Below are positions 18,745 to 27,418 of a stretch of DNA of 64,000 bases, piece after piece; within the stretch, counting starts at the first letter, position 1; each line of letters opens with the position of its first letter. A program made the translations under genes and the position numbers. A model generated the notes under the pieces. It ran no database searches. It was not told the origin of the DNA and was given only the letters and a program-made list of their open reading frames with translations. The stretch is from Polaromonas sp. YR568 (GTDB lineage: Bacteria > Pseudomonadota > Gammaproteobacteria > Burkholderiales > Burkholderiaceae_C), in NCBI GenBank assembly GCA_945878995.1, contig CAMCUN010000008.1, forward strand, positions 1 to 64,000, written 5' to 3'.

Positions 18745-19023
18745 ATGGCGCAGTCACCCCCTTCATCAAGCTGCCAGCACACCTTGCTGGCCCAAAGCCC
18801 GGTCGGGCATGTGTCGGCCTGCTCCGATTGTGGGGTGGTGCATCTGAGCTTGGACTGCGTGACGGTTCGGCTGGAGTTGAGCGCTTTTGTGGCCCTCACA
18901 GAGATGCTGTCGCAAGCGCATAAACGCTTGAACTGCACGCAGACACCGGCAGCCCCCACCTTGCTAGAGCCGACCCATGCGGTCCATCGAGCAACAAGAC
19001 CGCACAAGCTGGAGGTCTCATGA
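18745..19023 (+). CDS. Small Cys-rich protein of Fur-type operon, function unknown
   Basis: The 92-residue protein is not assigned to a named family. It contains HVSACSDCGVVHLSLDCVTVRLELSAF, with cysteines and histidines spaced as a possible metal site, and a Ser/Pro-rich start with a further cysteine and histidine (SSCQH). AGGAAG 4 nt upstream supports the start. Its stop overlaps the start of the DUF2325 gene as ATGA, so the two are translationally coupled and probably act together under iron control. Confidence 0.7.
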   Translation: MAQSPPSSSCQHTLLAQSPVGHVSACSDCGVVHLSLDCVTVRLELSAFVALTEMLSQAHKRLNCTQTPAAPTLLEPTHAVHRATRPHKLEVS

Positions 19024-20246
19024 GTGATCAATGTGCCAGCCCGCCTGCGAGCACGACAGGGTCTCGCCGCAGACGGCTTTGGAACCTTCCCGCCTTATGC
19101 CATTGCCCCGTGGTGGGCGTGTGTTTTCCCCTGCCCGCCCTGCGACAGTTGGTCAACAAGGCCTTGGGTGGCAAAGCTGTCGCGGACGACTACGACGTGC
19201 ATGTCGGCGCGGTGGCGCAATGCACCCAGCGCAATCGGCTGTCCGAACTGCTGCAAAAGGATCTGGAATCACGCTACGCCAGCACGGTTCAGGGCTTTCG
19301 CGCCGCAAGAGACACTCCAGCGGTCGCCGACTTGTGGGCGGCTGCTCTCAGGAAGGCCGATGTGGCCGGGGCGTTCTGGGCCACGCTGACCCATCCGCGC
19401 TGCGACGATGCGCTGCAAGAGGCGGTATTGCGTGACATGCACATGCTGCAACATCAAGCGGGCGCGGCCGTGCGGGTCGATGCGGCTCGCGTCAACGAGC
19501 TGATCAAGGAAAACGGGGTTTTGGCGCGAGAGTTGGGCAAGGCGCAAGAGCGCTGCACCCGTGTGATCGCTGAAAAATCAGCGCAGATCAATGAGCTTCA
19601 TGCGCAGTTGATGCGGCAACGCGCCACAGCGATAGGCAAGGACACACAGATTGCGTTCCTGAGTCAGGATCTCGAGCAACTCAAGGCCTCGCTGCCGGAC
19701 TATGAGTACACCACCCCACTGCGCCAAAAGCTCGAACACATGCGCGCCCGACAGGCCGAACTGGAGGCGCAAAACGCGCTGCTGCGCCAGCGGCTCAGCC
19801 AAGCGCAACGCTCGCTGAGTCTTCCCAACAGGGAAGTGACCTGCGCACCTGCCACCGACGGTCACAAGCAGGCCCTCAAGGAAAGCCCAATCACGTTCCA
19901 CCTCAAAGAGAAGACGATCTTGTGCGTGGGCGGCCGCCATGGAAATGTGCCCAACTACCGCGATGTCATCGAGAAGGCGGGCGGGCAGTTCGCCCACCAT
20001 GACGGTGGAATGGAAGACAGCCAGGCTTCGCTCGACGCGGTCCTGGCCGCCGCAGATCTGGTGATTTGCCAAGCCGGCTGCATCAGTCACAACGCCTACT
20101 GGCGGGTCAAAGACCACTGCAAGCGCACAGGCAAACAATGTGTCTTTGTCGAAAACGCCAGCACATCGTCCCTGACCCGCACTTTGCAACGCATCGCCGC
20201 AGATGACACCGGCTGGGACCTGGCCGAAAACACCCTCGAAAAATAA
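19020..20246 (+). CDS. DUF2325 domain protein with long coiled coil
   Basis: The 408-residue protein of unknown function has three parts. An N-terminal segment carries clustered cysteines (C27, C29, C35). A long charged coiled coil follows (about 155-268). The C-terminal DUF2325 domain (about 295-408) contains VGGRHGNVPNYRDVIEK, HHDGGMEDSQASL and a Cys/His set (C350, C354, H357, H366, C367, C374) that could bind metal. The fold resembles a Rossmann-like domain. ATGA overlap and the shared Fur-type promoter tie it to the small protein before it. A weak hairpin (AAAGC/GCTTT, 20277-20290) follows the gene. Confidence 0.85.
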   Translation: MSDQCASPPASTTGSRRRRLWNLPALCHCPVVGVCFPLPALRQLVNKALGGKAVADDYDVHVGAVAQCTQRNRLSELLQKDLESRYASTVQGFRAARDTPAVADLWAAALRKADVAGAFWATLTHPRCDDALQEAVLRDMHMLQHQAGAAVRVDAARVNELIKENGVLARELGKAQERCTRVIAEKSAQINELHAQLMRQRATAIGKDTQIAFLSQDLEQLKASLPDYEYTTPLRQKLEHMRARQAELEAQNALLRQRLSQAQRSLSLPNREVTCAPATDGHKQALKESPITFHLKEKTILCVGGRHGNVPNYRDVIEKAGGQFAHHDGGMEDSQASLDAVLAAADLVICQAGCISHNAYWRVKDHCKRTGKQCVFVENASTSSLTRTLQRIAADDTGWDLAENTLEK

Positions 20247-20467
20247 AGACCCAGGCAGAAGGACCCACAGGCGTGAAAAGCCCCTGCTTTAGTTTTGCCA
20301 TGTGCAGGTCTGCACGCGCCCGCACCAACGCTTGCGCGCCAGGGCTGAACTGAGCGCCGCGTCACTTCTGCCCTGGCCCTGCGCACGGTGAGTGATTTCG
20401 CCACCGCCACCGCGCCATCAAGGTTAAGCTGCGCCCATCCCAGTCACCCACCACCGCAAAACTGCAC

Positions 20468-21085
20468 ATGCTCAAACTTCTCCGCCCAATGCTGTGGCTC
20501 CTCCTCGCCGCCATGACCGCACCCGCCCAAGCCACCGAAGAGCCCGACCACCAAGTGCTGCGCCAATGGGGCAAGGTGGAGCTGCGCCAGTACCAGCCCT
20601 ATGTGGTGGCCGAGGTGGTGCTCCAGGCCACGCCCGAAGACGCCGGCAACCAGGCCTTTCCCATCTTGGCGGGCTACATCTTTGGCAAGAACAAGGGCGA
20701 GCGAAAGCTGGAGATGACCGCCCCAGTGACCCAAACCGCCGTGCCCATGAAAATGGACATGACCGCCCCGGTCACGCAGACCGCCGCAGGCAGCGGCGCC
20801 ATGCGCGTGCAATTCGTGCTGCCCAAGGCCGTGACGCTGGAGACCGCCCCAGAACCGCTGGATGCGCGCGTTCAATTGCGCCAAGTGCCGGCCAGCAAGT
20901 GGGCCGTCATTCGCTACTCAGGCTCTTGGTCGCAGGCCAACTTCGCAGAACAGTTGGCGCTGCTCAAGGCCACGCTGGACAAAGAAGGCGTGGCCACCCA
21001 GGGCGAGCCCGTGCTGTCGCGCTACAACGCGCCCTTCACCCCGCCGTTTTTACGGCGCAACGAGATTTGGCTGGCGCTGCGCTGA
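20468..21085 (+). CDS. SOUL family heme-binding protein
   Basis: The 205-residue protein has a signal peptide (about 1-22, ending AQA) and a SOUL/HBP domain (about 28-205) with the repeated motif MTAPVTQT and the end PPFLRRNEIWLALR. SOUL proteins bind heme or related tetrapyrroles; here it would act in the periplasm. It lies 221 bp after the Fur-regulated operon and inside the stretch bounded by the pyrF copies. A heme or iron theme is suggestive only. Confidence 0.88.
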   Translation: MLKLLRPMLWLLLAAMTAPAQATEEPDHQVLRQWGKVELRQYQPYVVAEVVLQATPEDAGNQAFPILAGYIFGKNKGERKLEMTAPVTQTAVPMKMDMTAPVTQTAAGSGAMRVQFVLPKAVTLETAPEPLDARVQLRQVPASKWAVIRYSGSWSQANFAEQLALLKATLDKEGVATQGEPVLSRYNAPFTPPFLRRNEIWLALR

Positions 21086-21107
21086 GGCGCAAGGGCTTTG
21101 GTGCGGA

Positions 21108-21332
21108 ATCAGCCGCTCCAGCTGCCCCTCGGCCCGGTGCGCGGCAAAGTAGGCAATTTGCGGCTTGAAGGCCGAAACAGGTCGGCCGTGGCGTCGACGA
21201 TGGCGGCGCAAAAGTCGTAAATCTTGTTGGCGTCGCCCTTGAGCCGCCCCTGAAAGCGCGTGAGTCCAGGCCCACGCACAACATCAATTGGTTTTGGCGC
21301 TCGGCGGCGGCCAGCATGGCAAGAAAAGTCAT
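21108..21332 (-). pseudogene. Truncated, frameshifted copy of the pyrF 5' end
   Basis: These 225 bp match the first 233 bp of pyrF (18311-18543) closely and in the same orientation. Two deletions, of 1 bp (near GCCGAAACAGG) and 7 bp (near GCGTGAGTCCAGG), destroy the frame; together they account for the 8-bp length difference. The start codon and the N-terminal reading ([15 protein letters not shown]) remain. It cannot make an active enzyme. It marks a duplication around the intervening 2.6 kb. Confidence 0.92.
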
Positions 21333-21423
21333 GCGGGAGTTGCAGGGAGCGGTCGAGCAGCTGAGGCTGCTTGTGTCACGCGGGTCCCGCCATGGGGATC
21401 AAACTGGCGCGCCGCGGCGGCGC

Positions 21424-22401
21424 TCACTCAGGCTGTATGCCCGCCTCGCGCATGAGTTCGAGCCACTGCACTTGGTCGCGCTGCATGCGCCTGCCCATCT
21501 CTTGGGCGCTCATGGGTTCCGGGTCGGTGGCCAGGGCCGCGAGCTGGCGCAATGTCTCGGGGGCGGCCAGCACTTTGGCTGCAGCTTGGCTCAATTTGTC
21601 GACCACCTGGGGGGATGTTCCCATGGGCGCCACCAGGCCTATCCAGGTGACCAATTGCGTGCCAGGGAACACTTCGGCCAAGGTTGGCACCTCGGGCGCT
21701 GCTGTGGCGCGCCGCGCCCCGGAGATGGCGAGCGCGAGCAGCTTGCCTGACTTGAGGTGGGGCACACCGTTGCTCACGTCCACGATGGCCGCAGGCACTT
21801 GCCCGCCCAACAGGTCGGTGAGGGCTTGAGGGGTGCCCTTGTAGGGAATGCCTGAAAACTTCAGCCCACTGACTTTGGCCAGTTGCGCCAGAGCCACCTG
21901 CGCGCTGGCTGAGCCGTAAGCCACGGCCAGCGGCTGTGTTTGTTTGGCGGCGTGGGCCAAAAATCCCTTGAGGTCTTGCGCTGCAAAGTCAGCCCGCACC
22001 ATGAACATCATGGAGGTGGCCGCCACCCCAGCTACTGGCGCAAAGTCCTTGATCGGGTCATAGGGCAGCGACTTGTACAGACCCACGTTGGCCGCCAGCG
22101 TGGTGCTCGAGCCTGCCAGCAAGGTGTAGCCGTCGGCCTTGGCGCGGGCGACAAACTGGGTGCCGATCACGCCATTGGCGCCTGCCCGGTTGTCGATCAC
22201 CACCGGCTGGCCCAGCTCTTTTTGCAGGGCCACTGCAATGGGCCGAATCACGTTATCCGTGTAACTGCCAGGCCCGTAAGGCACAACGATGCTGACAGCC
22301 CGCGCAGGGTAATCCTGGGCCGCGGCAAGATTGGCCAACAACATGGCCATGCCAGCGAGGATGCGCAGGGAAGATGCGACGCATAAATCAGTTGTCCTCA
22401 T
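21424..22401 (-). CDS. Bug/TctC family solute-binding protein
   Basis: This periplasmic binding protein is of the tripartite tricarboxylate transporter type, family PF03970-like Bug. The 325-residue protein has a signal peptide (to about 28) and the family motifs VPYGPGSYTDNVIRP, VIDNRAGANGVIG and SLPYDPIKDFAPV. AGGAGG 5 nt upstream selects the ATG at 22401 over a longer start at 22455. No TctA or TctB membrane gene is near. It is divergent from the crotonase, CaiB and TauD operon and may supply its substrate. Confidence 0.92.
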   Translation of the reverse strand: MRTTDLCVASSLRILAGMAMLLANLAAAQDYPARAVSIVVPYGPGSYTDNVIRPIAVALQKELGQPVVIDNRAGANGVIGTQFVARAKADGYTLLAGSSTTLAANVGLYKSLPYDPIKDFAPVAGVAATSMMFMVRADFAAQDLKGFLAHAAKQTQPLAVAYGSASAQVALAQLAKVSGLKFSGIPYKGTPQALTDLLGGQVPAAIVDVSNGVPHLKSGKLLALAISGARRATAAPEVPTLAEVFPGTQLVTWIGLVAPMGTSPQVVDKLSQAAAKVLAAPETLRQLAALATDPEPMSAQEMGRRMQRDQVQWLELMREAGIQPE

Positions 22402-22565
22402 CTCAGCCTCCTGTGCGTGGGACCTGGGCCCCACAATCGAGCAAATAAAATTCATTGTGAGGCAATCTCAGGCAGTACAACAACTCACTTGAGTGGAACG
22501 ACTGTTCACGCCCACTGAACATCGAGGTCAGCGCCCTCTCTTTGTGCTCGCCGCACTGAAGAATC

Positions 22566-22611
22566 GCTCAGATTATTTGACTTGCGCCCGCCTGCTGTGC
22601 CGTCCTAGCAT
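22566..22611 (+). promoter_or_regulatory. Promoter with shared LysR-type operator motif
   Basis: GCTCAGATTATTTGACTTG (22566-22584) is followed by TTGCGC, 18 bp and TAGCAT (22606). The same 19-bp motif, with one difference, lies at 29848-29866 before the citryl-CoA-lyase-like gene and next to a LysR gene. The core CAGATTATTTG is an imperfect palindrome placed just upstream of the -35 region, as expected for a LysR activator. The regulator assignment is inferred. Confidence 0.6.
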
Positions 22612-22695
22612 GCGCTGTGCGCGCTCAGGCACCAGGCCCAAGCTTTGAGCCCCAGCGCCTTTGCAGCGACACGCGCCCAACCAGGAGTTTCGGGA

Positions 22696-23463
22696 ATGAT
22701 TCGATACGACGTGCAAGATGCGGTTGCGCAGATCTTGCTGGACCACCCGCCAGTCAACGGCCTGACGCCCGAGCTGCTGGACCTGCTGATGGCCCGCTTG
22801 CGGCAAGCCGGCAGCGACCCGCAGGTGCGCGCCATCGTGCTGGGCAGCGCCGTGCCCGGGCGCTTTTGCGGCGGGCTGGACCTGCCCAAATTCCACGCCG
22901 GCTCACCGGCCGACAAGCATGCGGTGGTCCACAAGCTGTACTTTGAGCTCTTTGACGTGCAGTCCAGCCTGCCCAAGCCCGTGATAGGCGCCATCACCGG
23001 TGCGGTGCGCGGCGGCGGCATGTCGGTGGCCATCACCTGCGACTTGCTGGTGGCCGCGCAGGACTCGACCTTTGGCTATCCGGAGCTTGAAGTCGGCCTG
23101 CTGCCCTCCATCCATTTCAATCATTTGCACCGCCTCGTCGGGCGCTACCGCGCTTTTGACCTGTTGTTCACTGGCCGCGTGTTCAGCGCGCAAGACGCGC
23201 TCGAGCTGGGTCTGCTCAGCCACACTGCGCCTGCCGACGCGGTACTGGCCAAGGCGCATGAACTGGCTGCGGTGCTGGCCGCCAAGTCGCCCCAGCTGAT
23301 GCGCCTGGGCAAAGCCGCTTTTGTGCGCGCCACCGACCAGGGCTACCGCCAGGCCGCAGGCAGCGCGGTGGACCTGGTCTCCACGGTGCTGGGCACCCCC
23401 GACAGCATCGAAGGCTTGGCCGCTTTTGCTGAAAAGCGCAAGCCCAAGTGGAGCAACACTTGA
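22696..23463 (+). CDS. Enoyl-CoA hydratase/isomerase family protein
   Basis: The 255-residue crotonase-fold enzyme has CoA/oxyanion segments (GRFCGGLDLPKF and TGAVRGGGMSVAITCD) and the region VGLLPSIHFNHLHRLVGR where glutamates of true hydratases usually sit, so the exact reaction is open. AGGAG 8 nt upstream selects the ATG at 22696. The stop overlaps the start of the CoA-transferase gene by 16 bp, giving a tight operon with the following CaiB and TauD genes. Confidence 0.88.
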   Translation: MIRYDVQDAVAQILLDHPPVNGLTPELLDLLMARLRQAGSDPQVRAIVLGSAVPGRFCGGLDLPKFHAGSPADKHAVVHKLYFELFDVQSSLPKPVIGAITGAVRGGGMSVAITCDLLVAAQDSTFGYPELEVGLLPSIHFNHLHRLVGRYRAFDLLFTGRVFSAQDALELGLLSHTAPADAVLAKAHELAAVLAAKSPQLMRLGKAAFVRATDQGYRQAAGSAVDLVSTVLGTPDSIEGLAAFAEKRKPKWSNT

Positions 23464-24656
23464 GCGGCCTGCCTGCGCTCCACGGGCTGCGCGTGCTCGA
23501 CCTGTCCCGGGTGCTCGCCGGTCCCATGGCCGCGCAGGTGCTGGCCGATCTGGGCGCCGATGTGATCAAGATCGAGCGGCCCGGCAGTGGCGACGACTCG
23601 CGCCAGTGGGTGCCGCCCACCATGGTGGACTCGCCGGCCACCCCGCACGACGAATCGGTCTATTTCTGGGCCAGCAACCGAGGCAAGCGCTCGGTGACCG
23701 CCGACATCGCCCAGTCTGAAGGCCAGGCCCTCATCAAGCGCCTGGCCGGCCAAGCCGACGTGCTGATTGAAAACTACAAAGTCGGCTCTTTGGCGCGCCA
23801 CGGGCTCGATGACCAGAGCCTGCGCGCGCTCAACCCCAAGCTGGTGTATTGCTCCATCACCGGCTTTGGCCAGACCGGGCCTTACCGCGAGCTGCCCGGC
23901 TACGACACCATCGCGCAGGCCATGGGCGGGCTGATGAGCGTCACCGGCAACGGCGAGGCGCAAGTGGGCGCGGGTCCGCGCAAGACCGGGGTGGCCGTGG
24001 TCGACCAGATGACCGCGCTCTACTCGGTGATCGCCATATTGGCGGCGCTGCGCGAGCGTGAGGCCTCAGGCCTGGGCCAATCCATTGACATGGGCTTGCT
24101 GGACGTGCAGGTGGCCTCGCTGACCAACATAGGCATGGGCTACCTGGCCACGGGCAAGGTGCCGCGCCGGCTGGGCAACCGTCTGGCGACGGTGTACCCC
24201 AGCGACAACTTTGCTTGCAGCGATGGCGAGCTCATGCTCATCGTGGGCAACGACGAGCAGTTCAGGCGTTTTTGCTCGGCCATGGAGTTGCCGGCCCTGG
24301 CGCAAGAACCCAGGTTTGCACGCAACGCCGACCGCCAGCAATATGTTGACGAGTTGGACCCGCTGCTGCGTGCGGCCTTTGCCAGCCGCACGGTGGCCGA
24401 CTGCAGGGCCAGGCTGGACGCCGCTGGCGTGCCGGCCGCGCCCATCAACGACATGGCGCAGGTGTTCAGCGACCCCCAGGTGCTTGCGCGCGGCATGGTG
24501 CAGCCGGTGAGCCGGCCCGACGGCAGCTCAGCGCGGGTGCTGGCCAGTCCCATCCGCCTGTCACGCTCTGCCTTGCGGCCGGTGCAGCGCCCTCCGCTGC
24601 TGGGCGAGCACAACGCCGACGTGGCGCAGGGCTGGCCGGCCGCCCCAACGGCTTAA
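23448..24656 (+). CDS. CaiB/BaiF family III CoA-transferase
   Basis: The 402-residue family III CoA-transferase moves CoA between acids. It has the N-terminal LRVLDLSRVLAGPMAAQVLADLGADVIKIE and the conserved SVTADIAQSEGQALIKRL; Asp near 170 (LPGYDTIAQAMGG) is the expected catalytic residue. The frame starts with GTG at 23448, inside the previous gene, and no strong ribosome site is seen, so coupled translation is likely. It probably activates the operon's acid substrate as a CoA ester for the crotonase. Confidence 0.93.
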   Translation: MEQHLSGLPALHGLRVLDLSRVLAGPMAAQVLADLGADVIKIERPGSGDDSRQWVPPTMVDSPATPHDESVYFWASNRGKRSVTADIAQSEGQALIKRLAGQADVLIENYKVGSLARHGLDDQSLRALNPKLVYCSITGFGQTGPYRELPGYDTIAQAMGGLMSVTGNGEAQVGAGPRKTGVAVVDQMTALYSVIAILAALREREASGLGQSIDMGLLDVQVASLTNIGMGYLATGKVPRRLGNRLATVYPSDNFACSDGELMLIVGNDEQFRRFCSAMELPALAQEPRFARNADRQQYVDELDPLLRAAFASRTVADCRARLDAAGVPAAPINDMAQVFSDPQVLARGMVQPVSRPDGSSARVLASPIRLSRSALRPVQRPPLLGEHNADVAQGWPAAPTA

Positions 24657-24697
24657 ATTGCGCTGCCTTTTTTTGTAAAGCGAGATTGGAGACCGCC

Positions 24698-25522
24698 ATG
24701 GAGATCAAACGAATTGCGGGCGCATTAGGCGCCACCCTCACCGGCATTGACCTGTTGGAGCCGCCTTCGCCTGAGAGCATCGCCGCCTTGCGCGCAGCCT
24801 GGCTGGCACACAAAGTGATTTTCCTGCCCCGCCAGCCCCTGAGCCCAGCGCAGTTCCTGCGCTTTGCCAAAGCGGTGGGCCAGCCCGTGGAGTACCCCTT
24901 TGTCAAAGGCATAGAGGGCTTTCCCGAGATCATCGAGGTCAAAAAGCTCGAGCACGAGCGCATCAACTTTGGCGGCGTCTGGCATTCCGACACCACTTAC
25001 CTAGAGGAGCCGCCCATGGGCACCATGCTGCTGTCCAAGGTCATCCCGCCCTATGGCGGCGACACGCTGTTTGCCAACCAGGTGGTCGCGTATGAGGCGC
25101 TGTCAGACACCATGAAGCGGCTGCTTGATGGCTTGGTGGGCGTGTCCAGCTCGGCCAAGGCCGATGTGTCTAAAACGCGCGAAGACCGCCTGCGCAGCGA
25201 CGGCAACGACACGGCGCCCAAGGAATTTAATGCGCGCCACCCGGTGGTGCGCACCCACCCTGAAACCGGTGAAAAAGCCTTGTACGTCAATGTGGCGCAC
25301 ACCGCTGGCATCGAAGGCCTGACCGACGCAGAGAGTGCACCGCTGCTGAGCTTTCTTTTTGCTCACCAGGTCAAGCCAGAGTTCACCTGCCGCTGGTCCT
25401 GGGAGCCGGACTGCATCGCGTTTTGGGACAACCGCAGCGCCATGCACAACCCCGTCAACGACTACCACGGCTTTCGCCGCTTGCTCCAGCGCATCACGCT
25501 GGCCGGCACGCGCCCTGTGTGA
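24698..25522 (+). CDS. TauD/TfdA family Fe(II)/2-oxoglutarate dioxygenase
   Basis: The 274-residue protein is a 2-oxoglutarate-dependent dioxygenase that likely hydroxylates or cleaves the carbon chain or ether bond of its substrate. Metal ligands appear in WHSDTTY (HxD) and in the distal AMHNPVNDYHGFRRLLQR, which also holds the 2-oxoglutarate arginine. GGAG 6 nt upstream selects the ATG at 24698 over a TTG at 24686. It is the last gene of the operon begun at 22696. Substrate unknown. Confidence 0.92.
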   Translation: MEIKRIAGALGATLTGIDLLEPPSPESIAALRAAWLAHKVIFLPRQPLSPAQFLRFAKAVGQPVEYPFVKGIEGFPEIIEVKKLEHERINFGGVWHSDTTYLEEPPMGTMLLSKVIPPYGGDTLFANQVVAYEALSDTMKRLLDGLVGVSSSAKADVSKTREDRLRSDGNDTAPKEFNARHPVVRTHPETGEKALYVNVAHTAGIEGLTDAESAPLLSFLFAHQVKPEFTCRWSWEPDCIAFWDNRSAMHNPVNDYHGFRRLLQRITLAGTRPV

Positions 25523-25577
25523 GAGGTCCGCCCAGCCCTGAGCTGGGCCCCAGACGGCCACACCCACCACCGCCAGA

Positions 25578-26063
25578 TCAAACCGGTCGCTTGCGAATCA
25601 GGTATTTCTGCAGCCCATCCATGACCAACTCGCCGCGCTGGTTGTGCATGGTCGATCGCAAGGTCAACACGCCGGTGGATCGGTTGGGCAGCAGCTCGCT
25701 CACTTCAAGCGCCGGATAAACCGTGTCACCCACAAACACCATGCCCAGGAAACGGCTGCTTTGCTCAATAAATCCTTTGAGCGAATCCTCCACGTAATAA
25801 GCGAACAAGCCAGCGCCGCCGCAGGTTTGCGCCAGCAGCTGAAAACCGTGGGCCAGCATGTGGGGCATGCCACGGGTCCGGCAATACTCCACGTCATAGT
25901 GCACAGGGTGGTTGTCGCCACTGGCCATTTGAAAGGCAGCGAACACACCATCGGTCATGGTCCGCGAGGGCAGCACAAAGCGCTCGCCTATGCTGAAGTC
26001 CTCGAACCACTTGGTTTCTACGAGGCGGTGCTTGCGGGGATCGAAGTTCGGGTCTGTGGTCAT
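25578..26063 (-). CDS. MaoC family dehydratase
   Basis: The 161-residue hot-dog-fold protein resembles (R)-specific enoyl-CoA hydratases: ASGDNHPVHYDVEYCRTRGMPHMLAHGFQL gives the D-x-x-x-H catalytic pattern. It is transcribed opposite to the TauD operon and convergent with it, and shares its strand with the next zinc alcohol dehydrogenase (80 bp apart). The ATG at 26063 is used; a TTG two codons earlier is possible. Its reaction is probably hydration of an unsaturated CoA ester. Confidence 0.86.
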   Translation of the reverse strand: MTTDPNFDPRKHRLVETKWFEDFSIGERFVLPSRTMTDGVFAAFQMASGDNHPVHYDVEYCRTRGMPHMLAHGFQLLAQTCGGAGLFAYYVEDSLKGFIEQSSRFLGMVFVGDTVYPALEVSELLPNRSTGVLTLRSTMHNQRGELVMDGLQKYLIRKRPV

Positions 26064-26142
26064 GTCCAAGGGATTAATATGGTGATGAACGTGTGCGTGT
26101 GATTGCGCGCCAGGGCCAATTTGGGCTTGAGGGGTGGGCCCG

Positions 26143-27207
26143 TCAGGCCAGCTGATTGGGCGTCAGCACAATCCGGCCTATGGATTTGCCTTGCTCCAGA
26201 TCAGTCAGGGCCTCATTGACTTCGCTCATGGGCCGGCGCGTCAGGGGAATCCCCGGCAACTGCCCTTGGCGGGAATACTCGACCAGCTCCTTGAGCTCGT
26301 CCAGGGTGCCCACATGGGAGCCGCGCACCGTGAGGTTGCGCGGCGACAGCAGGGGCAGCGCAATCTCCAGGCTGCCGCCCATCAAACCCACGATCACGAT
26401 CACCGTGCCCTTGACGGCCACCGCCATGGCCAAGGAGGCGGTTTGACCGCTGCCCACAAAATCAATGACGCCGCGAATGGGACCGCCCGCCGCCGCCTTC
26501 AAGGCCGCCGCGGTGTCGGGGCTGCGGTTGTCAAAAATGACATCGGCCCCTTGCGCCTGGGCGGCCTGCAGTTTCACCGGATCGATGTCGGCCACCACCA
26601 AGCCGGCCCGGGTCACCAGGCGGGCGGCGGCCAGCGCCGACAGGCCCAGGCCGCCTGCGCCTATCAACAAAATGCGGTCCGTGGGCTTCATGGGCGGCAT
26701 TTTTTTCAAGGCGCCAAAGGCGGTCAGCCCCGAGCAAGCCAGCGTGGCGGCGGCATGCACATCGAGCGTGCCAATGTCGATCAGGTAGCGGGCGTCGGGC
26801 ACCAACACGTACTCGCTGAAACCGCCATCGGCTTTGGCGCCCAGGCTGCGCTGGGCTTCGCAATCGGTGTCGCGCAGGTCCTGGCAGGCCTCGCAGACGC
26901 CGCAGCCTATCCAGGGGTAGACCAGCACCTGGCGACCCGTCCAGGCGGGGTCCACGTCGGCGCCCACTTGGGCCACGCTGCCCGCGATTTCATGGCCCAA
27001 GGTCATGGGAATCTTGGCGCCATACTGCGCGGCGGTCAGGCGTTTGTTGCCGCCCAGGTCGAAATAGCCGTCGCGCAAATGGATGTCGCTGTGGCACAGC
27101 CCGGCCGCCTGCACCTTGACCAGCACCTGCTTGCCCTGGGGCACCGGCTGCGCCACCTGGCGCGCTTGCAGGGGCTGGCCCCAATCCACAATTTGATAGC
27201 TCTTCAT
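26143..27207 (-). CDS. Zinc-dependent medium-chain alcohol dehydrogenase
   Basis: The 354-residue MDR dehydrogenase has the catalytic zinc ligands in GLCHSDIH and GHE, the structural-zinc set CGVCEACQDLRDTDC, and the NAD-binding GAGGLGLSALAAARL. It likely oxidises an alcohol to an aldehyde or ketone. The frame opens at 27261, but the ATG at 27207 gives the usual N terminus (MKSYQIVDWGQ). It is divergent from the aldehyde dehydrogenase at 27419; the pair could take an alcohol to the acid. An inverted repeat lies between them. Confidence 0.92.
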   Translation of the reverse strand: MKSYQIVDWGQPLQARQVAQPVPQGKQVLVKVQAAGLCHSDIHLRDGYFDLGGNKRLTAAQYGAKIPMTLGHEIAGSVAQVGADVDPAWTGRQVLVYPWIGCGVCEACQDLRDTDCEAQRSLGAKADGGFSEYVLVPDARYLIDIGTLDVHAAATLACSGLTAFGALKKMPPMKPTDRILLIGAGGLGLSALAAARLVTRAGLVVADIDPVKLQAAQAQGADVIFDNRSPDTAAALKAAAGGPIRGVIDFVGSGQTASLAMAVAVKGTVIVIVGLMGGSLEIALPLLSPRNLTVRGSHVGTLDELKELVEYSRQGQLPGIPLTRRPMSEVNEALTDLEQGKSIGRIVLTPNQLA

Positions 27208-27264
27208 GGTGTCTGCAAAAATCCAAAAACCCATCCTAGCCAGCCGGGCCCTGCGCCACAAGTG

Positions 27265-27294
27265 GGATTTGCTGAAGCCTTGTTCAGCTTTCCC
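27265..27294. promoter_or_regulatory. Inverted repeat between divergent alcohol and aldehyde dehydrogenase genes
   Basis: GCTGAA and TTCAGC flank a 6-bp spacer (27271-27288), with outer TGGGA and TCCCA arms extending the symmetry imperfectly. It sits between two divergent genes and could be an operator. A second short palindrome GTGAATTCAC is at 27352-27361. No regulator is assigned. Confidence 0.45.
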
Positions 27295-27418
27295 ATCCCG
27301 CCGCCCTGGGGCGCCGGCTGATGTGGGGCCGTGAACGATGCTTCAGTTAATGTGAATTCACGCTGGTGTTCAAAATTCAGAGAATGCCTTAGCCCAAGTT
27401 CTTGTGTCGCGCACTGCG

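Noticed and set aside
20494-21168. Second open frame over the SOUL gene
   Set aside because: Arg/Gly/Ala-rich out-of-frame shadow; the SOUL frame has a signal peptide and domain motifs.
21036-21332. 98-codon open frame at the pyrF remnant, as a real gene
   Set aside because: Only its first 23 or so residues match PyrF; two deletions shift the frame and the rest is nonsense.
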